In this document: piece by piece, positions 1-12,735 of the stretch
Numbering within the stretch: the stretch's first letter is position 1
How the letters are laid out: every line of letters starts with the position of its first letter
NCBI GenBank assembly: GCA_031216445.1
Contig: CM062214.1
Coordinates: forward strand, 5,721,001-5,785,000
Length of the DNA: 64,000 bases
From: Lateolabrax maculatus
Taxonomy: Eukaryota > Chordata > Actinopteri > Acropomatiformes > Lateolabracidae
Direction of reading: 5' to 3'
Notes under the pieces: model-generated
What the model was told of the DNA's origin: nothing
Seen by the model: the letters and a program-made list of their open reading frames with translations, nothing else
The model's database searches: none
Translations under genes and position numbers: made by a program

Positions 1-40
<40 letters not shown>

Positions 41-50
41 TGTGTGTGTC
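1..50. repeat. (TG)n microsatellite
   Basis: Uninterrupted TG repeat to about 39, then two TGTGTGTGTC variants. It is cut by the window edge, so its full length is unknown. Confidence 0.95.
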
Positions 51-1372
51 TTTATGACGAGCGAACAAAGGGTCTTAAATGTCATATCCCTCTACCAATA
101 TGCATTATGTGTATGGATTATTAAGAGAGCAAGCATTAGACGTGGTGTCAGGGCTTTTGAACTGAGAGCAATGACCTGACACATACTGCACACTGACAGT
201 AACATTTGCGTCATTCATTGGCTGATGGGTAATGGCTGTCATGCATGGAGACAGTATGGATTCTCAGAAATGACAGGGCCGAGGGGTGTAACCTTGAAAA
301 GTGCGCCTGACATTTCCCGACAGTCACATATTGTCCTTTCCCCTTTGTATCTGCCTTTTCTTCCTTTCTAATGCTCCTTCTCTTTCTTTATCTCCACAAC
401 CTTCCCTCCCTCTCTTCCACTGTCCACTGACAGCGTGTTGACTTAACAAATGGCCATCTTTCATCTTGTGCAAGCAGCTCAGTTTAATGAAGACCTTGGT
501 GGTGGAGCGCAAGCCTCTGATCAGTCTGTCAGAGATGGATGGTGGTTTTCTCCACATCCATTTTAGAACAGTGATGGAGGAGAGAAGAGAGACACGGCCA
601 CACAGGGGTCCAGCCATTTCTTTTACTTCAAGATGTCATGTGAAGTGACCGTGAGCACGAACCCGCTGCACCACTAAATTATCCACTCTTATTTTCCTTG
701 CTTGCAATATCAAACAGAAGCTTCTCCTCTTGTCTAATTTTAACTCAGAGCAACAGCCAACAGCAGCTTGATGAGGTACAGCAGATGGACGAGATATGCT
801 CTACTCCCCCTGCGGCCATATTGATTTAAATTCAGCTCTAGCAGGCCGAATGATGGAAGCGTACCACAGGGCTGCATGCAAAAAATAAAATTAAAATAAA
901 ATAGTGGGTACATTTAAGAAGTAAAATAAGATACACAGCAGGGTAGAATGTGCTGCACATCAGCATGGTGCTGCACCGGCCAGATAAACGCCTCTTAGGG
1001 CAGGTTGAGGCATGATGCAGCGAAATGCAAAATACCTTGAGTCCTTTACATGGCAGCCACTGCATTGTACTTTCATTGAACACCTTACAAATGAAAAATG
1101 GATTTCTTCGACTTTTGCTGATTCCACCCCTATTGTACTCCACAGGGAAGCCGGCTATCTGAGGCTTCCACGCCTTTACAAGAAGGCACAGAGGGAGAAA
1201 AGCCATTTTGAAGAATGTTCCGGGTGTGCAGAAGGCGTGCAGAGTGATGAAGTGAGCTGGACTCTGCAGAATCACTCTTTAATGCTTAAACACACATGCA
1301 GACCTAGTATAAACCACAGTATTGATCAGCAGCTTTAGCTTGTCCTGTATGGTGACTGATAGCTGAGTCAGA

Positions 1373-1373
<1 letters not shown>

Positions 1374-1408
<35 letters not shown>
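1374..1408. repeat. (CA)n microsatellite
   Basis: About 17 CA units in the terminal intron of the gene. Confidence 0.95.
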
Positions 1409-1410
<2 letters not shown>

Positions 1411-1584
1411 GATCAACTGATTGAGTCTATTATTATGCTTAGGATATTCATATGACTAACAGAACACCCCAGTCACTGAGGTGGAGAGATAGATGCTGAA
1501 GGGCTGCCTGTAGGAAGGGATCACTTTGCGTATCCAGGTGGCTTAAAGGTCTAAGAATCTGAGAGCTCATGTTTTATTTGTTCT

Positions 1585-1975
1585 GGCAGACACGGCTGGC
1601 CCATTCAAACTGATTTCAGGCGAGCCAATCACAAGCTTTTATCTAGTATGAGGCGGGTTTAATACGATGACTGACAGTGAGGAGCGCCGTTGAAGCATCT
1701 TTGTAAATATCCAAGATGGCTGCTGCAGATACGGAGCAGATATATTGTCTCTGAAAGAAGAACAAACAACTGCACTTAAACTTTATATTGATAAGAAATA
1801 TGTGTTTGACGAACTTCTGACAGGACGTACCGTACGACAGGACGACGTTTTGTTGCTCTAATTGGTTTCTCCGCCCGTCGATAACACCCCTCGGAAATCG
1901 AAAATGAACTGAGGGGTTCCAGACTAATATGCATTTACAAATTAGTCTGACGATGCCAGGCTAGGTCTAAGACGC
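1585..1975. repeat. Probable dispersed teleost repeat
   Basis: The stretch ends with an imperfect palindrome (AGACTAATATGC, then AAATTAGTCT) and GATGCCAGGCTAGG. This, together with ACACCCCTCGGAAATCGA, resembles a repeat I have met in many percomorph genomes. No coding capacity or clear terminal repeats could be defined, so class and limits are uncertain. Confidence 0.4.
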
Positions 1976-3529
1976 TGACTATGTAATCATAACATCCCCA
2001 GTGGGTACAGCTTTTGTTCCATGTCATCCCCTCCGACACATGTGGACACATGGGTCTTGAAAAAAAATTAACCTATGCTTTAAACAGCTAGAAGTGTTTA
2101 TCTTCCATATTGCCACTAGCTCCTCCCAAACTAAATCCCTGTGTGAAATATTTATCTCATTTGCTCATGCATGCCATTGCTTGGGATTGGAAGAGGGTAA
2201 ATACCGCTGTGGATAAGAACAGTGGTTGTAGCCTCATGGCACCACTTGTGAAATCTAATTTCGGGACTTTTTAATATTTCATGCACTCCCTTGTAAAAAA
2301 CAACATAAGTTATATTAAATGTTTACAAATGATTGTGAAAGCAAACAAAACCTTGGAGCTCGGAAAATAAAATGTTAATGTAATACTACAGTACAAGGAG
2401 ATACAGTGAAGCAGGGACCACACACACACACACACTTGGGGTGTTTACACCCTGCTGTGCTGTGCTGTCACACCAGCTCCATTACCCACCAAAAATGTCC
2501 TGCTTACCCATCAATCTATCTCTCCATCCTTCACTCGCCTCTCCAGGGACAAGGTAAATAAAAATAACCAGCAAATCAGCTGACAAAGCAACAGTAACCA
2601 AAGGGACGGCGACTGCATGGTAATTTAAACCATTAAGCATTTTCTTCCCGTCGTTTGTGGTCACTGCTGCTCCTTTTTTGGGTCTAGCCATGATAACCTA
2701 GCTAACATAATCCAGTGGAGAACCTCATATAAAAAAGGAATTGGGTTGGGGGTCCGTGTAGGGTTCCTGCTGAGCCACTGTGGGATGAGAGTGGCTTCAT
2801 CTGAGAGGATAAAACGACTGGCTTGAAAGGGAAAGGAACTGGCAGAGAGGCAGTCTAGGCTGATGACACAAGCTTGAGTCACTCTTTATGGATGCTACAA
2901 AATAAAAATAGATTGGTTTGGTTCGCAGGTGTTGAGCTTCCTTTCCGCTATTCATGTTTATGAGCCACGGTTGAAAATGGCTTCTTCTGGCCGGCAGAAG
3001 TGAGCTCATTTGCCTGTTTTACGAGCAAGGCTCTCCTTGTTAATTCAGCTGATTGACTCAAACCAAAACAATTTAAATCTTAAGGAACGTGCTTGTGAAT
3101 TTTACACCCCAATTATATTTTTTTCACATTTCCTCCCCGCCCCCCTCCTCTCTCCGCCTATTGATCTCCCATGGCCAATGAGGATGGTGGAATAAGTCAT
3201 GTCCACAGCACAGTAGCCACATGCAAGAATTTACCCAGCAACAACAACAGGCAGCACATACAGAAATAAGCAGCCAACAAGGCAGTTGTACAAGTTCATC
3301 AACACAGTCAGTTGGTCAAATCAGCAAATAAAGCAGTAACTCATTCGTTCAATAATACATTAATTCAGTCAGTCAGTAATCCACCCAACCAGTGTCTTAA
3401 TGAATACCTGGTGGTGGTAACTGCCCTCCCTTCGATATGAGGTCTAAACAGGGAGAGAGTCAGAGGGACAAGGTCAGGGAGGGTTTAATATAATAATGGA
3501 ATAGATTAGAATAGAATAGGAAATGACAA

Positions 3530-3563
3530 GATAGGACAGGACAGGACAGGATAGGATAGGATA
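3530..3563. repeat. AGGAC/AGGAT pentanucleotide repeat
   Basis: Short tandem repeat of ACAGG changing to ATAGG, about seven units. Confidence 0.85.
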
Positions 3564-3724
3564 AATCAAATTTTTATTGTTTGGCCATCACTCCTATCTG
3601 TGTTAATAAAATTGCACTCACTAAATTAACTGGGAAGTTTGTGACATTGCTAAAAAGAAGTAGGACTGGGCAAGAAACACAAGCGGTCAGACGATCAGAC
3701 AAGCGTACGTTTTTTTGTTTTTTT

Positions 3725-4095
3725 ATAGTTAACAATTCCCATGAATAGACCAAAACCAACAACCTGCTGTCAATACTTTTCAACTTCCCTACTCTGTCTA
3801 CTCTGTCTCAATCATTTCCTAAAACAACTGGGTTCTGTATGTTTTAGCAAATGTCACTCAAACAGGAGTAAGTACTGCATTTGCTGAGGACTAAGTTTAA
3901 TCTGCAGATTAATCGACTTGGTACTCTAATATGGGAACCCATTGCAACAATGTGGCTCAAGTAGTAAGTGTTTTTAATGGACAACAATTGAGCTCTATGG
4001 CACAGAGGAATGAGCTATATCGGGAGTTTGGATACACACAATCTAGATCAATTAATTTTTGGTTTTGGTCTTTTCATTTAAACTCATATAAGGAA
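3725..4095 (+). mobile_element. Diverged copy of TIR family A (non-autonomous DNA transposon)
   Basis: Shares the words AGACCAAAACCAACA, AATACTTT, ACTTCCCTAC and AAACAGGAGTAA in the same order with the copy at 11798-12348. Near the right end are TGGTTTTGGTCTTTTCATTT and a CAATGTGGCTCA word also found in the other copies. Termini are eroded. It lies in the last intron, in the opposite orientation to the gene. Confidence 0.55.
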
Positions 4096-5500
4096 CATTG
4101 TCAAATCCACTGCCAGTGTGGTCTACAGATAACAGTATAGCCTGCACAGCCAGTAGTGGTCAGCCAGCAATAAACATGCTACCAGATCAGTAGTAGTGTA
4201 GTAGTGCTAGCTACTTCCAATACTTTCCTGGTGATTCTAGTAACTTTATTTTGTGTTTGAACAAATAAAGAGTATTAGAAGATAACAATGCCTAATGTAC
4301 AGCTACCCATACAACACCAGTTACTGTGGCATCAAACCACCTTACTGTTTTACTTTTGGTTCTTACACAGAACAACAAAGCATTATGTGTACATTTTAAT
4401 GTCAGCCTATAAAAATATAATTACTTGCTCCATTGGGATATTTGTCAGGAGCATCAGAAACATTGTACAAAGATTTGCAGAGATAGTTTTTTCTACTACT
4501 GCTCAGTCGAGGAGGGAATATTTTACTGATGGTCAAAGCTTTTAAGTCTTCTTTGATCTTGAGACAGAAATATTCTGTGTATTGGTTTATTAATAGCATT
4601 AGGGAGATTCCTTTGCTGGGTATCAAAGTTTGTGTGAACAACTTGACCTGAAAAAGGTCTTAACCAGAGCATGGTCAGTAGGCGGGTCAGTGCAAGTGCA
4701 GCCAATGATTGGAATGTGGAAGTGTAATCCTGATATCAAATGTGAAACACACTTCAAGATTATGGAATTCTCAACAAAGTCGAGCCACGTCGAGATCAGA
4801 ACAAATGGGGCTGGCCAGCTTATTGCTCGTTTACCAGTTCACTGGCTGCAGTGACACAAGCAGCTGTTGCTCTGGCGTCATGTGCTGCACTGTGTCCAGG
4901 AGAACAATCTGACATAATCAGACCAGCTGGTAGCAATCTATTACACACGCTCATTTGAAATGATTGATTTTTATTTAACCTCAAATGAGCTGATGTTGTA
5001 TGAACGGTATTATTGTGAAAGGGCCAACATAAGGGTGTAAGGTCCACTTCCAGTACACTAAGCCCTGCCCATTTTGTCTCGGTCGATTAGTCTTTTGCAG
5101 CATGCGAAATTAGCAATGACCACAGGCTATTGGGCAGCGAGAAAGCAAATGAGTGAGGCCCGCACAGATTCAATTTTTCTGACCCAAAGGAACAACTTAA
5201 CACAATTGGTTTGCTTTTGTGATGTGTCACAGAACCAGGTTACGTAATATTGGTTGAAACTTTACTGTAGAATTGGTTTCCGGGACACGTTAAGGGGAAA
5301 CAGTGATGTTTAAACATTTTGGGGTGAGACTTAACTCTCCAAGAGTGAGGAAACAGCTGATGTGTATTAATAAGACAAGAAAGAAGAACAGGAAGAACAA
5401 GAAGTAGAAAGAGAAAAAGAAGGTTGAAAGGAACATATAAAGCGGTAAACAAAAGCAGGAGACAGGGATAAAGTTGGACGACTGAGTTTGACAGTCTTAC

Positions 5501-5661
5501 CTTGGAGCGGGTTTTGAATGACCTGAAGGCGCCAGTTTTGAAGATAACCCTGTTCCTCTTACACAGAATGAAGGCCACCATGCCGATCACCACCATCAAC
5601 AGAAAGAGAGGCGTCAGAACGGCCATGATCCACAGGTTGCTGGGTGGCGTCTTTACCACAG
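5501..5661 (-). CDS. KIAA1549/KIAA1549L: Exon j: transmembrane helix and juxtamembrane segment
   Basis: A 161-nt exon with acceptor TATGTTCATAG and donor CCAAG|GTAAGA, phase 1 to phase 0, 53 codons. It reads VVKTPPSNLW, then a hydrophobic segment of about 24 residues (IMAVLTPLFLLMVVIGMVAF ILC), then a positively charged stretch CKRNRVIFKTGAFRSFKTRSK. A positive stop-transfer sequence after the helix, with sequons only before it, fits a type-I topology with the ectodomain outside. It is the last exon found; the remaining cytoplasmic tail of the family (several hundred residues in mammals) must be encoded left of position 1 or in exons I could not recognise within 1-5500. Confidence 0.94.
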
Positions 5662-8600
5662 CTATGAACATACAAATATTATTCATCAGTGTCTGATGGG
5701 GCGTTCAGTCATTCCTGAGCAGTTTTGCCACTGAGTGACCCTTTAGCGATCACAAAGCATACACTTTGCAGGGACAAGGCAAGCAGAAATAAATAAAGAA
5801 AGAAAGAAAGAGTAAATAAATAAATAATATAAATAATAATACAACACTGTTTTTCAGACCGCGCTGTAACTGTTCAGCACTTGTACACACTTGAAAGAAT
5901 AGTTCAACAAACATGGGAATATGTTTGTTCACTTTCTTGTCGATAGTTCGATGTTAAGAGTGATACTCTAGTGTCTGTACACTGTATATGGAGCTAGAGT
6001 CAGCAGTTGGTTAGCTTAGCTTAGCAGGGGGAAACAGCTGGCCTGGATGTAACCAGAGGTTAGTAAACAATAAAGAAAGCAGCTCTTAAGCTCACTAACA
6101 CTTTACATCTCATTTGTTTAATCTGTACAAACGAGGGCATGGGGGGGGACAATTTCTACAATTTAGTTAGATTTACTTTACTCTCTTAAATCTCTCTAAA
6201 TAACATTTTCTTACTGCTCATCTGTTGAAGTCCAGATGAGAGAGGGGCTGATAAAAAGGCTGATACACTCACCTGAGTCACCTTTGATTATTACCATGCA
6301 CTCAGAGATAAAAGCTTAAAAGCAGCAGTAAGTGATTTGAGACTTTATTTTGCCCTGGGTTTGGCCTCCCAGGCTACATATACTTTACTGTTAATGGCCG
6401 AGGCGGAGGTTGTACCTGCAGCCTGAGAGGAAGACTGTAGACACTATTCAGGGCTCAAAAAGTATTGCAAACTCACCTGCAAGCTGGGCTAACTGTTTAA
6501 CTATTTACGCCACAGACACGAAAGATATCATTTTTCTCCTCTAACTCTCAGCAAGAAAGTGAAGACGCCTATTTCCCAAAATCACACACTATTGATTTCA
6601 ATGGTACAAAAACTGCATAATAAAGACAGAAATGTAATAAAAGAAAACACCTTTGAAGACATAAATTCCCCATCCAGAAATGTGCTTTAAAGTACAATAT
6701 AAAAAAACGAGCTTGAACTTGTGATAACTTTTTTGATCTCCCCTGTTACAGTTTGCCAAAGGGATGTGTTTTCATTGGAATGACTAGTGCAGTTTGTTTC
6801 CACTGAGCCCCTTATGGAGAACTAAATGAAATTTACAAGAACACTGTGTACAGTTCCTAGCCTGAGCACTGTTAGACCTGAGAGGGCTGTGAAGGGTGCT
6901 GATGGTTGTTGGTATCTCTCCAGTTTGTTAATTAAAGGTTCTGGGAAAATGTGAGGGAGAAAAGGTGAGAGGGAACACTGTAGCTACAGTATGAACATCC
7001 TGCTGCACGGGGGAGCATTCTCTGAAAGCCATTTGACAAAAAATATACACATCTACAATCTTCTGAATTTAACATCAGATAAGGGAAAAAACAAAATGTT
7101 TGATTTTGAATTTGTGAGTTTGAATGTGTATTTATATCCTAAAGCTTTATTGGATGGATAGGACATTATGGAAATAAATGGAAATTTATGGAAAACCCAA
7201 ATGCTACACAATGTTACAGTAAGCCAAGACTGTTACGCTTGAGTTCAGCAGATAAACCCTAAAGACCAGTTAAACTGGGAATTTTTTCAGCAGTGTGGTG
7301 TCTCCACAATGTCTGCTGAATGAGAAATGTGTGCAGGGATTTGACTGTGCATCTATAATACGCATGTACACATAAAGTATGTGCCAATAGTTAAATGCAA
7401 AAAAGAACACATGAAAAAGAAAATCTGGGTAAATATGCAAAATAATTTTTGATTTTGCATTTCAACATCACTAATTTAGAAACATTAGAAAAATGGATAT
7501 AAACAATAAGACTTTTCTGTCATTGGAGTTAAAGGAATAGTTTGACATTTTAAACTAATGAAGGAAGCCATTGGGCTGCATTATGGGCAATGTAGGGTTT
7601 TTGCAGTTTGACCCATACTGGAGGTTAAAAGTCTCCAAACTTTACTGAACTACAACACTAAATTGCTGGAGTACCATTTGCCATCATAACTTAATTTGTT
7701 ATTTCATATGAACTTGGTTTTTAAATGATACGCTATACAGTAAGATAAAGTGAGAAGCTTACGTTCGGCCTGCACTTGGACAAAGTATCCCAGAGTCAGA
7801 GCCATGGTCTGGGAGTCCAGGCTGCTGAGGGTCTTGGCAGCGTTGGTTCCAGTGATGGGTGCTCCTTTCAGCTGGGCGTAGTATGTCATCTCTGCAGGGT
7901 TCTTGGGACCAGGCAGTCGACGCATGCTCACCATCTGGAAGAGGACGAATAGAGTGTCCAATATCGCAAGCTGGTAATGGCATTTTGTAAAAAAGTTTAT
8001 ATGGCTTTTGATCTGACTACATATATATACATTATTTGTCCTTTAAGAGCAAATATCACCACAGAATATCATGTATAGCTAGATTTAATACAAAATCCTT
8101 TATCTCTCCACACCAGTGGATTAAAAATGTGTGCTGTATCTACAGTGGCCCAATCAAAATTCAGAATCGGCGGAGCTGCTTTGATCATGACGAGCCATTT
8201 GCTGCAAGATAACTGCACTTGGGGAAGACACTCAAGGATAACTGAGTCACTTGAAATCTCAATTTCCTTTCATCATACATCAAACACCTTTTTTTAATTT
8301 GACAAACACATCACACGGTTTAATCAAGTCTGGTAATTTGATTTTGTCATAAAAAGAAGGGATGCGTGTTATTAAATGGCTGGATGATTTCTCCCCTCAC
8401 TACAACAAGTCCCCTTCTCTCCGTAAACCTCTCCCTCCTCTATTTCTGCAGCCATAAAACTGGTCATCTGTGACTTCCCATAAAGTCCAGGAGGAATCAA
8501 TCATTGTTTTAATTTGCACAATATGGAACACCAGGCTGGGGGGGGGTGACACATACAAAAAAAATAACATACCACTGTCTTGATGAGTATTCAACATTAT

Positions 8601-9995
8601 CTAAGTTTAAATGACCGTACTTTCTTAGAACAGTACCAACACATTCAAATATGAGCATGTTTGAATGTTTGACAGTGTGTTCCCTCCCTGTCGATGCATT
8701 CAAATGTACTCTGACATGTGATCAAACTTGGAGTCTGCTCCCCTACAGCAAAATTTTAAAATTTTCAACACAGCTGCAACTAACGATTATTTTCATTATG
8801 TTTTCTTATATTTTCTCAATTAATCGATTCATTGTTTGAGCAATAAAATGATAAAAAAAAATGAAAAATGTACACAACAAATTCCAGGCAGCCTACCTGT
8901 ACAGTGTAACCCCCCACAGTGGTGGCCCGCCGAGATCGCGCCGTCCGAGAGCCCTGCCTGCCAGCCACCAGAAAGAGCTCAGCCAGCCGCTGCTCCATCA
9001 GGCTGGCAAAGCTCTGGTAGTTGGCCTCCAGGGAGGAGCTGTCCACATCCTGGATCACTGTGAGGAGAGACGAGAGAGGACAGAGGAGGGATTTAGGGGG
9101 TAAAGAGGTGTTCAGGCAAGCAAAAAGGGGCGAAGGAGGAGACGGGTAAAGGGGATGGAGGATGGGGTGGGAACAACAACATGAGAAGCAGGAGAAGAGC
9201 AGAGGGAGGGAAGGAGAAAATGGGCGCAAGAAGGGGTCCAGTGAAGGAACGGAGAGTTTGAAAACAGAGGAGGTGAGAAAAGATCAAAGGGAGATCATTT
9301 GAAGACAGAATGGATATTGTGGAGAGCAAGAGAGGAGAGAGGGAAAGAGAAACAACAAACAGGAGATGAGTGGGATATTGGAGAGGACAGGATCCTCTCC
9401 AGTATCGTCCTTTGCATTTAAAAGCTGCTCATCCAGAAACTTCTATCACAGCTGCAGTGACACACTGTGTCTGTCCAGCTCAAACACAGAAATAAACACA
9501 AACACATATCGCTGCGCGCACACACACACTCACACACACACACACAGGTGATTGCATCAATCTTTCTCCTGAGAGCGTCTCTTCCTAGAGGCTATAAGTG
9601 AGATAGAGCAGTGGACACACTTCACACACACAAGGACGCACACACGCACGCACACTTCAGCATCATTCACACCCGGCCGTGATGTGATGCGAAGTGATCT
9701 CTCCCTCTGCCCCAGCTAGGAAGCTGTGAATTATACATCAATAGGTTTTCCCAGGAACAGAGTGGCTAAAGACACTCTGAGCACAGAGAGTGCGAGCGTG
9801 CGGACGAGGGAGCGAACTGGTGAGGGGAGTGTGTGTGTGGTGTGGGGGTGTTAAGGAGGTAGGGGGAAAAAATGTAGAGAGCCAATACTATTCTGCTGAA
9901 TTGCACAACAGCGAGCGCCAGGGCATTTAACTAACTGCTGTTTTGTCCAATCGATGCAGCTCTTGATTACCGCTGATCACCCAGTAGCACTTTTG

Positions 9996-10030
<35 letters not shown>

Positions 10031-10106
10031 AAGAGCAATTTACCTGTTATCACCCAATAGTTCTTGGTTGCCATCGACGTGTTGAGATTATGGTATTCAA
10101 GGGCTG

Positions 10107-10150
<44 letters not shown>

Positions 10151-12703
10151 AAAAAATTGCAGTTTTTAGAAAGGCTGAAATAAGACTTTTGTAACACCAA
10201 CTTGATTTGGGGGACATTTCCTAAATTGCTCACATACTTCCTAGTAGCCTATCAAAATGTAGAAGGTCATCTGGACTCTCACCAGGAAGAGGAGTGAATA
10301 GTATATTTCTCACAATTATAGATAAGGGGTGTTGAAGAAAAAACATCAGTATTGAGTATTTATACAAATAAAAAAGCATGTATGGATAAGAAAGGCTGGG
10401 ACCCCGCGCACATGACAAATAAAAAATACACACCAAATAAGTTACAATCTGATTATTTTGTCAGTAATTAGAGCTACTGACTTTCATACTGAACTGGCAC
10501 CAAGTACTTTAGTCATTCATGTACTGGAACATGTCAACATATCTTTTGAGAAAAAGTCCTATCAATCAAGCTGTTGGGGCCCCTGGGGGCCTGGGGCTCC
10601 AGGTCAGTTGCCCTGTCTACCTGGGAATCTAGCCTTAGGTAACATTCATGCCCAGGATTATAAACTGTGGATATTTTATGCAATTTGGAAAAGAATCTCC
10701 CCAGGTAGTATGTCTTTGGAAACAGTGCTTTCTGTTCTGTGGAGGCATTCACGATGTGACTGACAGTTAGGCAGAGGAATTTACAATGTGCTAAAAAATT
10801 AATTGGACATTTTTAATTTGTCTAACTTCATATTAGCTCTTGGCTGAAATTGAGAATACATTTTTGCATAAAACAAGGACTGTGGATTTGTGGAAAAAAA
10901 AGTAATAATGAGCTTATATGCCTATAATCAGTGTATTTTAATACTTCTAAGTCAAGTTTAGACATGATTAAAAGCTTTTTAGGGATCCATGGAAGCCATG
11001 TAAATTTGACAGATGTGTTTGTGCACCGCAGCGACAGATATGCGGAGGAGATTTTTAGCATTGGCCCTGGGTACGGATGATAAAATCTGATTAAACACTG
11101 CTTGTCAGGTTTCATTATCAACCTTTACTTTCTTACCTCTCCCTGTCTACTTCCTCTATCCATCTACACCAGCTCTCACCCTTTCTTTCTGCCTTCGTGC
11201 CTCCGCACCCGCCTCATTCTCTACCTGTTTACCTGTCAGCCTATTCATTTCCTAAAACGCCTGTTCCTTCCCTTCCAGCCGACTGTCTCCTTCTGTCTTT
11301 ATCTACCCATCATCACTCTCTGAGTCCGTCGGCCTCTTTCTGTGTCCTATTCATCCTTCAACCTATCCCTCCTTATTTCCCATCCCCCTGTTTCACCATC
11401 TGTCTCCACCTAACTCCTCCGAGCTGGCTGTCTGCCGAGAGTTGTGTTTAGCTCGAGTCAATGGCGTTGCGGCAGTGGTAGCTGTTAATACCAGCGAGTG
11501 TTTCTGCTCAGCGCTCTGTCTGCTGCCGCCTCTCTGATGCCTCTGTACGTGAGCACATTTACATTATCCTCCAACTTCAAAATCTCACATAAACACTTAA
11601 GACAAACAGCACTGAAGTGTTAAGGTTTTGACGCATTCAGTGCCCTTTAGAGAATCAGTTCAATGGTCCGTCAAAGCCAGAGAATTCATTTCATTAACAC
11701 AGCTGCTGGAAAATGTTGCAGAATTCAAAAACAGAGAGAAGAAATAGAAGAATCTCCTGCTCCAATCTAATAATAAGCAAATGTAAGATGATAGGTTTAA
11801 AGGATAAGGCTGATGTTATTCTATATGAGTCCTACTGTCAACAAATCCAGTTGAAAGACCAAAACCAACAGAATTGTCCTCTCTCAATACTTTCTGACTT
11901 CCCTACCCTGTCTGTGGCATTTAGCCCCAAGCGCATTCATTTTTATGGGATATGTAAATCTTCTCAAAGGAAGATGTAAGAAGTGACAAATTAAAATATA
12001 GATTCAATTTAAAAAGTAGTTTTTATCAAATGTTACTAAAACAGGAGTAAACAGTGCTTTTTTGACTATTTTCAGCTGTGGAGTAATAAAGATTTGGTTA
12101 CATTTCCAGCAGCAGGATAGTATATGTGGGATTGAGTCAAAATAAACTACAGTGTGTGTGTGTGTGTATGTGTGTGTGTTCATGATAATGAAGGAACATA
12201 TCACTCACTGCAATGATGTGGCTCATTGATGTGTTTTTAATCAGGCTGTACTTGAATCAGAATTAATTAATTGTTGGTTGTTGTCATTTTATTTCTTTCA
12301 TTTGTTGACATTAAGATAAATATAGATTATTGCCAGCCGTATTCTTTAAAGTAATTACCAACATAATTTTTATGAAAATACATGTTTTTATGTTCTCCAT
12401 CCCTGAATCAAGCTACATTCACCTTGTGAAAAACACACATTTCCCACAAGAAAGACACAAAGGTATGGCTGAACGGGCAAAGACAGACACCCAAACGCCA
12501 TCAGCAAAGAATCACATGGCATTGGCAAGGAGCACTCTCCAGTTAAATGGTTATATGCTGTAAACATGGAGGCAGCTGCCCACACGGACTCCTCTGCATG
12601 TAAACAGATAGTGAAGGTCAATATTCAGGCTGCCTTGGTCACATGAGAATTGATCATCTTTTTGGGCTATTGCTATAACCATGGTCAATATGTCTGGACT
12701 ATT

Positions 12704-12735
<32 letters not shown>

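Larger units (their letters stand above)
1..5500. other. Intron after exon j (3' end outside window)
   Basis: No further exon of the gene could be found on the minus strand here, so the intron after exon j is probably longer than 5.5 kb. It contains (TG)n at 1-50, (CA)n near 1374-1408, a probable dispersed repeat at 1585-1975, an AGGAC/AGGAT pentanucleotide tract at 3530-3563 and a diverged copy of TIR family A at 3725-4095. A 69-residue minus-strand frame at 2482-2691 is discussed under findings. The rest shows nothing I can name. Confidence 0.6.

Noticed and set aside
466..648. Open frames on both strands at 324-648 considered as a tail exon
   Set aside because: The stretch SDRLIRGLRSTTKVFIKLS looked exon-like, but no acceptor/donor pair gives the required phase 0 join and it does not resemble the family tail.
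838..1275. 145-residue minus-strand frame
   Set aside because: No recognisable domain, not continuous with exon j by phase and splice sites, and composition like random intron.
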